Virus record (IMG/VR): IMGVR_UViG_3300032006_000072
Coordinates: 1-26,217 of that record
DNA: 26,217 nucleotides
Strand: one strand, 5' to 3'
Origin: a virus
In this document: one piece after another, positions 1 through 5,021 of the stretch
How the letters are laid out: every line of letters begins with the position of its first letter
How positions within the stretch are numbered: the first letter of the stretch is position 1
Notes under the pieces: model-generated
What the model saw: the letters and a program-made list of their open reading frames with translations, nothing else
What the model was told of the DNA's origin: nothing
Databases searched by the model: none
Program-made: the position numbers and the translations under genes

Positions 1-1
1 A

Positions 2-28
2 GCGACCTTAGTATAACACAAGGGTCGC
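2..28. repeat. Hairpin at the left edge
   Basis: An inverted repeat pairs GCGACC (2-7) with GGTCGC (23-28). One or two further pairs are possible (T8-T9 with A21/G22), leaving a loop of about 10 nt. No run of T follows it on either side, so it is not a standard intrinsic terminator. It abuts the next hairpin directly. It may be the 3' end of something lying left of the window; its function is unknown. Confidence 0.35.
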
Positions 29-56
29 AAATATGTCAACCCCCCGTTACATATTT
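29..56. repeat. Second hairpin, stacked on the first
   Basis: AAATATGT (29-36) is the exact reverse complement of ACATATTT (49-56). Inside it AAC (38-40) pairs with GTT (46-48) around a CCCCC loop, with C37 bulged. That gives 11 base pairs. Four T residues end the 3' arm (54-57), so it could work as a weak terminator of a transcript entering from the left. A TTGACA hexamer overlaps its 3' end (56-61), but no good -10 box follows at the right spacing. Confidence 0.4.
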
Positions 57-92
57 TGACAGTATTACAGTTTCATAAAATATCAGATAGAC

Positions 93-121
93 TTGACAAT
101 TTTATGAATATGGACTATACT
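93..121 (+). promoter_or_regulatory. Sigma70-type promoter (TTGACA-17-TATACT)
   Basis: TTGACA at 93-98 and TATACT at 116-121 are separated by 17 nt, close to the bacterial vegetative consensus. A second TATACT lies at 122-127. This is the kind of promoter host RNA polymerase would use early in infection. The expected start near 128 would give a transcript carrying AAGGAGG at 136-142, the hairpins at 167-220 and then the possible gene at 235-459. Assigned by motif only. Confidence 0.7.
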
Positions 122-127
122 TATACT

Positions 128-234
128 ATAAAGATAAGGAGGATAGTATAGAGTATATGAGTACTACCTTGTGACACTTGCAGTAGTGCACACTAGGACC
201 AGACAGAGGCACCAGGTCTGTGTATAATAACAGC
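128..234 (+). promoter_or_regulatory. Structured leader with two stem-loops and a 5-codon mini-ORF
   Basis: Downstream of the promoter a perfect AAGGAGG (136-142) precedes only a 5-codon frame (ATG at 157, TGA at 172-174), 14 nt away. A hairpin then forms at 167-197: TGTG/CACA and CACT/AGTG with a bulged A174, loop 179-184, extended by CCT/AGG across a CT bulge. A second hairpin pairs CAGAC (200-204) with GTCTG (216-220). The combination looks like a leader RNA or a small RNA. That role is inference; the pairings are read directly. Confidence 0.4.
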
Positions 235-459
235 ATGGACAACCAACGAACCTCCATGAACAGTCTTACACAACTTGAAAACATCATCGCCGACTTGCAA
301 TCTGAAGGCATTCGTGCTAAAATAACAGTGCTACCTTCAACAACACTTAGGCAGCGTAAATCCTCCCTAGGTGTTAAGCGTTCCGCAAGTCGTCGTCGTT
401 CTGGCAACACTCAGATGCAGGATTGCAATAAAATCTATCATTCATCTGGGCACAATTAG
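235..459 (+). CDS. Possible small basic protein, unknown function
   Basis: An open frame of 74 codons from ATG 235 to TAG. GTG 220 would lengthen it, and ATG 256 is an alternative start. None of the three has a clear ribosome-binding site. The N-terminal half reads like a short amphipathic segment (LTQLENIIADLQSEG) followed by a beta-like stretch. The C-terminal half is very basic, with an SRRR cluster and many R, K and S. I do not recognise it. The stretch is far richer in GC than the structural genes: about 55% for 361-420 by direct count. That may mean recent transfer, or that this is a structured RNA and not a gene. It lies downstream of the promoter at 93-121. Confidence 0.45.
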   Translation: MDNQRTSMNSLTQLENIIADLQSEGIRAKITVLPSTTLRQRKSSLGVKRSASRRRSGNTQMQDCNKIYHSSGHN

Positions 460-525
460 ACTACACTAACTGACAGTCCTGGGCAAGACTTTAAACTGTT
501 CGTTGTTACTTTATTCATTTTTATT

Positions 526-651
526 ATGACTCGTGAAACTGCACTTGGACTTCTAGCTCAAGGTAATAACGGCAAAGAACTTCTTACCATTCTAGATGTT
601 ATTTTTGCTGATGTAATTGCACAAGAGGTAGGTAAGCGTTTGGCAGAATAA
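526..651 (+). CDS. Small conserved-type phage protein, 41 aa
   Basis: ATG 526 to TAA 651 encodes 41 residues beginning MTRETALGLLAQGNNG and continuing as a probable single helical region rich in I, L, V and A. No strong Shine-Dalgarno precedes it; the upstream run is T-rich. It resembles short hypothetical proteins I associate with cyanophage genomes, but I cannot name a family. An intrinsic terminator begins 16 nt after the stop, which supports it as the last gene of a short transcription unit. Function unknown. Confidence 0.65.
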   Translation: MTRETALGLLAQGNNGKELLTILDVIFADVIAQEVGKRLAE

Positions 652-666
652 CAGTTTATAACATAT

Positions 667-694
667 AGGAGGGCTAGTTTAGTCCTCCTTTTTT
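667..694 (+). terminator. Intrinsic terminator after the 41-aa gene
   Basis: AGGAGGGCT (667-675) pairs with AGTCCTCCT (681-689) through nine pairs, one of them G-T, around an AGTTT loop. The 3' arm runs into a continuous T tract (689-694). This is a textbook factor-independent terminator on the + strand. Confidence 0.88.
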
Positions 695-924
695 ATTAAC
701 GAACGAATGGATTGACAGTCTTATTCGTGAAATAGACAGTGTTTTATGTGGGTTAAATGTTATCGACCGCGCCGCGTTGCCGGTTGCGTGTTATAAAAAA
801 AGGAACCTTCCTAACCTACAGAGGTGACAAATCGAGAGAGCTATATAAAAATAAAAAAAAATTCCCGTATATTATTCCACCATCTCAACAGGATTAATAT
901 ATAAAAAAATGCCGCATAAAAAAT
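695..924. other. Intergenic stretch without a convincing gene
   Basis: About 230 nt with no supported coding frame. It contains TTGACAGT at 712-719 and a related TAGACAGT at 733-740, but no matching -10 box at good spacing. A GC-rich island sits at about 764-790 in otherwise AT-rich DNA. Tracts of A follow (797-803, 852-860, 904-909). A TATA-rich run at 842-853 vaguely resembles a late promoter. A 16-codon frame (746-796) and a 7-codon frame (909-932) are too short to accept. Confidence 0.5.
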
Positions 925-1137
925 ATGTCTGAAAAGGTCTACCACATATATGCAAAGGATCGTTGTTTATATCACAATTTAGAGAGAGAAGATTTTGAGG
1001 AGAAGTGGGAGATGTTGCATAATATGGTAGAGTTAATGACTGGTTATAAAGATGATATAGACTTGCAATTTGAGGAGATCAGTGATAGTATAGTAAATAA
1101 TGGTCCTGGACGTGACCTATTAGATTCATCTTATTAA
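925..1137 (+). CDS. Small conserved cyanophage-type hypothetical protein, 70 aa
   Basis: Seventy residues starting MSEKVYHIYAKDRCLYHNL, followed by a W/M-rich central helix (about 27-40) and an acidic C-terminal third (DDIDLQFEEISDS). The opening phrase with its YHIYAKD motif is one I associate with small uncharacterised proteins of T4-like cyanophages; no biochemical role is known to me. There is no good Shine-Dalgarno before the start. The preceding DNA is A/T-rich and may contain a promoter I cannot define. It is followed after 12 nt by the 29-residue membrane peptide gene, so the two are probably cotranscribed. Confidence 0.8.
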   Translation: MSEKVYHIYAKDRCLYHNLEREDFEEKWEMLHNMVELMTGYKDDIDLQFEEISDSIVNNGPGRDLLDSSY

Positions 1138-1149
1138 AGGAGATTTATT

Positions 1150-1239
1150 ATGTTGTATGTGAGTATCATCGGATTAATTGTGGTGCTTGCTATTTGTTAT
1201 GCTGTATATTCATTAAAGGTGTATAATCCGCATGACTAA
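1150..1239 (+). CDS. 29-residue single-pass membrane peptide
   Basis: ATG 1150 to TAA 1239 encodes 29 residues. Residues 4-22 (VSIIGLIVVLAICYAVYSL) form one hydrophobic segment, followed by a short polar tail with one K and one D. A strong Shine-Dalgarno AAAGGAGA lies at 1136-1143, six nt before the ATG, overlapping the end of the upstream gene. This is the best ribosome-binding site in the left third of the window and argues that the peptide is really made. I compared it mentally with small photosystem and cytochrome b6f subunits and saw no match. Function unknown; it is presumably inserted in the host inner membrane. Confidence 0.72.
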   Translation: MLYVSIIGLIVVLAICYAVYSLKVYNPHD

Positions 1240-1244
1240 TATTA

Positions 1245-1273
1245 TTGACACAATCTAAATAAACTGATATAAT
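1245..1273 (+). promoter_or_regulatory. Consensus sigma70 promoter for the glycosyltransferase unit
   Basis: TTGACA (1245-1250), a 17-nt spacer and TATAAT (1268-1273) give a perfect match to the bacterial housekeeping promoter. Transcription would start near 1280, about 17 nt before the glycosyltransferase ATG at 1297. The upstream gene ends at 1239, so the promoter fills the intergenic gap. Confidence 0.85.
1254..1261 (+). promoter_or_regulatory. Possible late promoter motif inside the sigma70 spacer
   Basis: TCTAAATA lies between the -35 and -10 boxes of the sigma70 promoter. The identical octamer occurs before the tail-fibre gene at 18210-18217, and it differs from the T4 late consensus TATAAATA only in its second base. 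The unit could therefore be read both early and late. A single octamer in AT-rich DNA is weak evidence. Confidence 0.4.
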
Positions 1274-1296
1274 TGAATTGAAGGTATTAAACAATT

Positions 1297-2076
1297 ATGG
1301 CAAAAGGATTTACTGTTAAAGCTAATGCACCAAAAGTTAAGAAAGCAGAAGACGATTGGGACATTGCAGCTATTAAAGAACGTATGAAGGGTAAAGCAAT
1401 TGTATTTTGCTTACCTGGACGTGGAGTATCTTATACATTTCTAAAGAATTTTGTACAGTTATGTTTTGATCTTGTACAGAATCAGATGAGTATACAGATC
1501 AGTCAAGATTACTCATCAATGGTTAACTTTGCAAGATGTAAGTGTTTAGGTGCTAATGTATTGAGAGGACCTGATCAAGTACCTTGGGATGGTAAACTTA
1601 AGTATGATTATCAGTTATGGATTGATTCGGATATTGTCTTTGATGTGAACAAGTTCTGGCAGTTATGTGATTTATCTGTACCAGCTGAAGGTGATGAAAG
1701 AGAGATTACTGCTGGATGGTATGCAACAGAAGATGGAGTCACAACCTCTGTCGCACACTGGTTAGATGAAGATGACTTCCGCAAAAATGGTGGAGTTATG
1801 AATCATGAAACAGTTGATAGTATTAGTAAGCGTAAGAAACCATTTACTGTAGATTATACAGGCTTTGGTTGGGTACTAATTAAGAACGGAGTATTTGAAC
1901 ATCCAGAGATGAAGTATCCATGGTTTGCTCCTAAGATGCAAGAGTTTGAATCAGGTAAAGTAGCTGATATGTGTGGAGAGGATGTTAGTTTCTGTTTAGA
2001 TGCTATTGAAGCAGGAATTGATATCTGGTGCGATCCTCGGATTAGAGTAGGGCACGAAAAGACTCGTGTTATTTAA
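1297..2076 (+). CDS. GT-A fold glycosyltransferase (family 2-like)
   Basis: A 259-residue cytoplasmic protein with no signal peptide. It probably moves a sugar from a nucleotide-sugar donor to an unknown acceptor. The first part (residues about 30-75) looks like a nucleotide-binding alpha/beta core (KAIVFCLPGRGVSYTFLKNF). A DxD-type metal/donor motif is present as WIDSD, with D110 and D112. An acidic GEDVSFCLDAIEAG block starts at G227, with E228 and D229 where GT-A enzymes keep the catalytic acid, and a terminal DPRIRVGH supplies H253. These elements occur in the usual order for GT-A enzymes. AAGG (1281-1284) is a poorly spaced ribosome site. It is the first gene of a unit ending at the terminator 2417-2443. 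The acceptor could be phage DNA, a virion protein or host surface sugar; nothing here decides between these. Confidence 0.82.
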   Translation: MAKGFTVKANAPKVKKAEDDWDIAAIKERMKGKAIVFCLPGRGVSYTFLKNFVQLCFDLVQNQMSIQISQDYSSMVNFARCKCLGANVLRGPDQVPWDGKLKYDYQLWIDSDIVFDVNKFWQLCDLSVPAEGDEREITAGWYATEDGVTTSVAHWLDEDDFRKNGGVMNHETVDSISKRKKPFTVDYTGFGWVLIKNGVFEHPEMKYPWFAPKMQEFESGKVADMCGEDVSFCLDAIEAGIDIWCDPRIRVGHEKTRVI

Positions 2077-2098
2077 TAGAGTATACGGAAAGTTTGGT

Positions 2099-2272
2099 AT
2101 GGTATGGAAAGAAGTTAAAGACTATAATACTTTATGGAATGAGGTAAGTGAAAATCTTACCGAACTTTCTCGTATTGATAAAGTTAAATATTATGTAAGA
2201 GCAACTGAAGATTCTATCGAAGCTAAGATTAAACGTGTTGAAGAACATTCAAAAAGATTGGAGACTAATTAA
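2099..2272 (+). CDS. Small charged protein, unknown function (57 aa)
   Basis: Fifty-seven residues, highly charged, beginning MVWKEVKDYNTLW and likely mostly helical; the last 25 residues (EDSIEAKIKRVEEHSKRL) could form a short coiled coil. I chose ATG 2099 because GGAAAG (2087-2092) lies six nt before it. The longer frame from GTG 2066 would overlap the glycosyltransferase by 11 nt and has no ribosome site. Its stop codon overlaps the next start (TAATG at 2270-2274), so the two genes are probably translationally coupled. I do not recognise a family. Confidence 0.7.
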   Translation: MVWKEVKDYNTLWNEVSENLTELSRIDKVKYYVRATEDSIEAKIKRVEEHSKRLETN

Positions 2273-2409
2273 TGGCACTTTATGGTACAACAGATCAAAA
2301 GTTAGAAGCAACACCAAAAAAGACTCGTCAAGGTACAGGTAAACATACTAAGTATGCCGCCACCTCTCGAAATGGTGTTAGAAAAAAATACCGAGGACAA
2401 GGTAAATAA
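2272..2409 (+). CDS. Small very basic protein (45 aa)
   Basis: ATG 2272 overlaps the previous stop by one base. The 45 residues begin MALYGTTDQK. The rest is dominated by K, R, G and T (TPKKTRQGTGKHTKYAATSR) and ends RKKYRGQGK. No hydrophobic core is evident, so it may be disordered or bind nucleic acid. A KKYRGQGK-like tail is familiar to me from tiny hypothetical proteins of cyanophages, without known function. A terminator starts eight nt after its stop, so it closes the glycosyltransferase unit. Confidence 0.72.
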   Translation: MALYGTTDQKLEATPKKTRQGTGKHTKYAATSRNGVRKKYRGQGK

Positions 2410-2416
2410 CATATAG

Positions 2417-2443
2417 AGATCTCCTTCGGGAGGTCTTTTTTTT
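2417..2443 (+). terminator. Intrinsic terminator with UUCG tetraloop
   Basis: AGATCTCC (2417-2424) pairs with GGAGGTCT (2429-2436), one pair being T-G, across a TTCG tetraloop (2425-2428). Eight T residues (2436-2443) follow. The very stable tetraloop and clean T tract make this one of the clearest signals in the window. It separates the glycosyltransferase unit from the genes leading into the baseplate operon. Confidence 0.92.
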
Positions 2444-2647
2444 ATGCTTATAATTAATAGTAGAGTTTCAATGGTAAGAGACATGGAAAGGAAAATGTTA
2501 AGAGAAATTGCAAATGACAATCAAACACCAAAGAAACGCGATTTACCATTACAAAATGATTTGTATGAGAGAATGGATGCTGATGAAGAGGAGATTAATC
2601 TAAATGATTGGGATACTAATGGACCTGTACCATTAGCCGAATTTTAA
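2444..2647 (+). CDS. Small hypothetical protein with acidic C-terminus (67 aa)
   Basis: Up to 67 residues. The N-terminal half is basic and helical (MVRDMERKMLREI) and the C-terminal half acidic (MDADEEEINLNDWDTNG). The first ATG (2444) is the base immediately after the terminator T tract and has no ribosome site, so the true start may be ATG 2471 (58 aa) or ATG 2483. A TATAAT at 2449-2454, preceded by TG at 2445-2446, could be a -10 element giving a transcript that starts just before 2471. I list the longest frame because no single start is decisive. The stop is two nt before a perfect late promoter. Family unknown. Confidence 0.7.
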   Translation: MLIINSRVSMVRDMERKMLREIANDNQTPKKRDLPLQNDLYERMDADEEEINLNDWDTNGPVPLAEF

Positions 2648-2649
2648 AC

Positions 2650-2657
2650 TATAAATA
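2650..2657 (+). promoter_or_regulatory. T4-type late promoter (TATAAATA) for gp25-gp6-giant protein
   Basis: TATAAATA is a perfect match to the T4 late promoter core, which in T4 is read by host RNA polymerase carrying gp55/gp33 and the gp45 clamp. It lies 33 nt before the gp25 ATG and just after the stop of the preceding gene. The next three genes are separated by at most one nt and have no further promoter motif, so it likely drives the whole baseplate run to 18206. Confidence 0.85.
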
Positions 2658-2690
2658 AGACAGGATATATCATCTTTTTTATAGGTACAT

Positions 2691-3095
2691 ATGCCTCTTC
2701 AGCGTGTAAGTCAAGGATTTAAAGATATTAGTATGACATTTGCCAGGAATCCTCTGACAAATGACTTAATTGCATTAAAAAATGCTAATGCAATTACAAG
2801 ATCTGTGAGAAATATTATTTTTACTTACCCTGGAGAGAAGCCTTTTGATCCTGAATTTGGTTCTCAAGTATCAAGAATGCTTTTTGAAAGCATTGATCCA
2901 CTTAATGCAATTAAAATTAAACGTGAAATTAGATATTCTATTGAAAGATATGAACCAAGAGTTTTGTTAACTAAAGTACAAGTAGTTCCTGATTATGATG
3001 GAAATGCTTTTGATGTCCAGATTGTATATAATATAATCGGTATTGATGTACCCTCTCAGCAATTAGAATTTGTGTTGCAATCAACATCTCAATAA
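2691..3095 (+). CDS. 25: Baseplate wedge subunit gp25
   Basis: A 134-residue protein, against 132 residues for T4 gp25. This family has a lysozyme-like fold without known enzyme activity. It sits at the inner baseplate where the tail sheath starts to polymerise and contacts gp6 and gp53. Diagnostic stretches are RNIIFTYPGEKPFDPEFGSQ (about 41-60) and IRYSIERYEPRVLLTKVQV with the family EPR motif (about 90-93). TAGG (2683-2686) lies just before the start. The stop overlaps the gp6 start (TAATG at 3093-3097), implying coupled translation of two proteins that assemble together. Confidence 0.96.
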   Translation: MPLQRVSQGFKDISMTFARNPLTNDLIALKNANAITRSVRNIIFTYPGEKPFDPEFGSQVSRMLFESIDPLNAIKIKREIRYSIERYEPRVLLTKVQVVPDYDGNAFDVQIVYNIIGIDVPSQQLEFVLQSTSQ

Positions 3096-5020
3096 TGGCA
3101 CTAGTAAATTTCGCAAATCTGGATTTTGACCAGATAAAACTTACTTTAGAGAATTATTTAAAAGATAATTCTAATTTTACAGATTATGACTTTGAAGGAT
3201 CTAATTTGTCAACGATTTTAGATGTTTTAGCATATAATACCTATATTACCTCATATAATGCCAATATGGTTACTAATGAGGTATTCATTGATAGTGCTAC
3301 TTTAAGAGAAAATGTAGTATCTTTGGCACGAAATATTGGTTATATGCCAAGAGCTCGTAAATCTGCACAAGCAACCATTAGTTTTTTCGTAAATACCACA
3401 GGAATTATACCAAGTCCATCAACAATTACATTAAAAGCTGGTCCAGTTGTAGTATCTTCAGGAACTTTTGGTACTCAGTCTTATGTTTTTTCAATAAAAG
3501 ATGATATTACAGTACCTGTTGTTAATAATGAAGCAGATTTTGACCTACTTCCTGTTTATGAAGGTAGTGTTGTTGAAGAAACATACGTTTATAGTTCCAG
3601 AAATCCAAATCAAAGGTTCTTAATTAGCAATATTGGAGTAGATACGGCATTAATTAACGTAACTGTTGGTACAAATGCTAGTACAGAGCAACAAAAATAT
3701 GCTTTTCAGGATAGTTTATTCGATATTGATGGTGAATCTAGAGTTTTCTTCTTACAAGAGGTTGAAGATGAGCGATATGAGGTGATTTTTGGTGATGGTG
3801 TCTTTGGAAAGAAACTTTCTGAAGGTAATGTAATAACAATTAACTATATTAAGTCAAGTGGAGACAGTGGAAATGGAGTTTCTAGACTTACTTTTAATGG
3901 AAGAATGGTTTATACAAGAAGTTCTACTGAATATACGGTAACTTCTGGTATTTCGATGATTACAACTGATATTGCTTCTACTGGAGGAGAGTCAATTGAA
4001 GGTGTTGATTCAATTAAGAAGTATGCACCACGAATTTATGCTTCTCAAAACAGAGCTTTGACTGCAAATGACTATGAAACGTTAATTCCATCAAGAATTT
4101 ATCCAGAAACAGAGTCAATTTCCGTTTTTGGGGGTGAAGAACTCATTCCTGCACAATATGGTAAGGTTTTTATCAGTATTAAACCAAGAACTGGTGAATT
4201 TTTACCTAATTTGATCAAAGAAAACATAAAAAGAGACCTTAAAAAGTATGCAGTAGCAGGAATTGTACCTGAAATCCTTGATTTGAAGTATCTTTACCTT
4301 GAAGTTGATTCACATATCTATTATAACAGTAATTTTGCTTCATCTGCAGCTAATGTATCAACAATTGTTCAAAATAATGTGAATACATACGCTGATTCTA
4401 GTGAGTTAAATAAGTATGGTGCACGATTTAAGTATAGTAAATTCCTTAAGGTTATTGATGACAGTCATTCTTCAATAACATCTAATATTACAACAGTTTT
4501 AATGCGTAGAGATATTAGACCTGCTATAAATGCAATAGCTGAATATCAAATTGGTTTTGGTAATGAATTCCATATTGGTAGTTTGGATGGTTATAATATC
4601 AAATCTTCTGCATTCCAAATTGAAGGAGTTTCTGGTGATGTTTATCTATCAGATGTTCCTAATACTAATAGAGAAGATGGAACAATATTTTTATTCTCTC
4701 TTTCAAATCCACAATCAACGGATGCAAAGATTGTAAGGAGAAATGTTGGTACTGTTAATTATATTAAAGGAATTATAACAATTAATCCTATTAATATTCA
4801 GGCAACATCTAAAAAGAAAGATGGCCAAGAAGTTATTGAAATTTGTATTGCACCAAGATCAAATGATGTGATCGGATTACAGGATTTGTATTTGCAACTA
4901 GATATTAATAACAGTACATTCGATATGGTAATTGATCAGATTGCATCAGGACTTGATCCTTCAGCATCTAATTATATTGTTTCTTCCAGCTACAGTAACG
5001 GATATCTAGTAAGACCATAA
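3095..5020 (+). CDS. 6: Baseplate wedge subunit gp6 (J-like)
   Basis: A 641-residue protein, close to T4 gp6 (660). gp6 dimers form the ring that joins the six baseplate wedges and controls the hexagon-to-star switch on infection. The N-terminus (MALVNFANLDFDQIKLTLEN, then DFEGSNLSTILDVLAYNTYI) is typical of gp6 in T4-like cyanophages. The middle holds the baseplate-J-like core (YEVIFGDGVFGKKL, about 227-240, and SRIYPETESISVFGGEE, about 331-347). It is linked to gp25 by a TAATG overlap and is one nt from the giant downstream gene, so the three are one translational unit. No frameshift seen. Confidence 0.95.
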   Translation: MALVNFANLDFDQIKLTLENYLKDNSNFTDYDFEGSNLSTILDVLAYNTYITSYNANMVTNEVFIDSATLRENVVSLARNIGYMPRARKSAQATISFFVNTTGIIPSPSTITLKAGPVVVSSGTFGTQSYVFSIKDDITVPVVNNEADFDLLPVYEGSVVEETYVYSSRNPNQRFLISNIGVDTALINVTVGTNASTEQQKYAFQDSLFDIDGESRVFFLQEVEDERYEVIFGDGVFGKKLSEGNVITINYIKSSGDSGNGVSRLTFNGRMVYTRSSTEYTVTSGISMITTDIASTGGESIEGVDSIKKYAPRIYASQNRALTANDYETLIPSRIYPETESISVFGGEELIPAQYGKVFISIKPRTGEFLPNLIKENIKRDLKKYAVAGIVPEILDLKYLYLEVDSHIYYNSNFASSAANVSTIVQNNVNTYADSSELNKYGARFKYSKFLKVIDDSHSSITSNITTVLMRRDIRPAINAIAEYQIGFGNEFHIGSLDGYNIKSSAFQIEGVSGDVYLSDVPNTNREDGTIFLFSLSNPQSTDAKIVRRNVGTVNYIKGIITINPINIQATSKKKDGQEVIEICIAPRSNDVIGLQDLYLQLDINNSTFDMVIDQIASGLDPSASNYIVSSSYSNGYLVRP

Positions 5021-5021
5021 A

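Noticed and set aside
160-240. Possible tRNA in the hairpin-rich leader
   Set aside because: No cloverleaf, no GTTC-type T loop and no seven-base acceptor pairing; only two simple stem-loops can be drawn.
126-410. Minus-strand open frame of 94 codons
   Set aside because: It lies opposite the leader and the 235-459 frame, has no ribosome site and no recognisable protein features; judged to be a shadow.
746-796. Sixteen-codon frame (MWVKCYRPRRVAGCVL) over the GC-rich island
   Set aside because: Too short, no ribosome-binding site and no conserved feature that I know; kept as non-coding.
790-815. Minus-strand terminator (AGGAA..TTCCT followed by T residues on the reverse strand)
   Set aside because: The palindrome leaves only a two-base loop, so the usable stem is three to four pairs; no minus-strand gene needs it.
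2066-2098. GTG 2066 as the start of the 57-aa gene
   Set aside because: It overlaps the glycosyltransferase by 11 nt and lacks a ribosome site, whereas ATG 2099 has GGAAAG six nt upstream.
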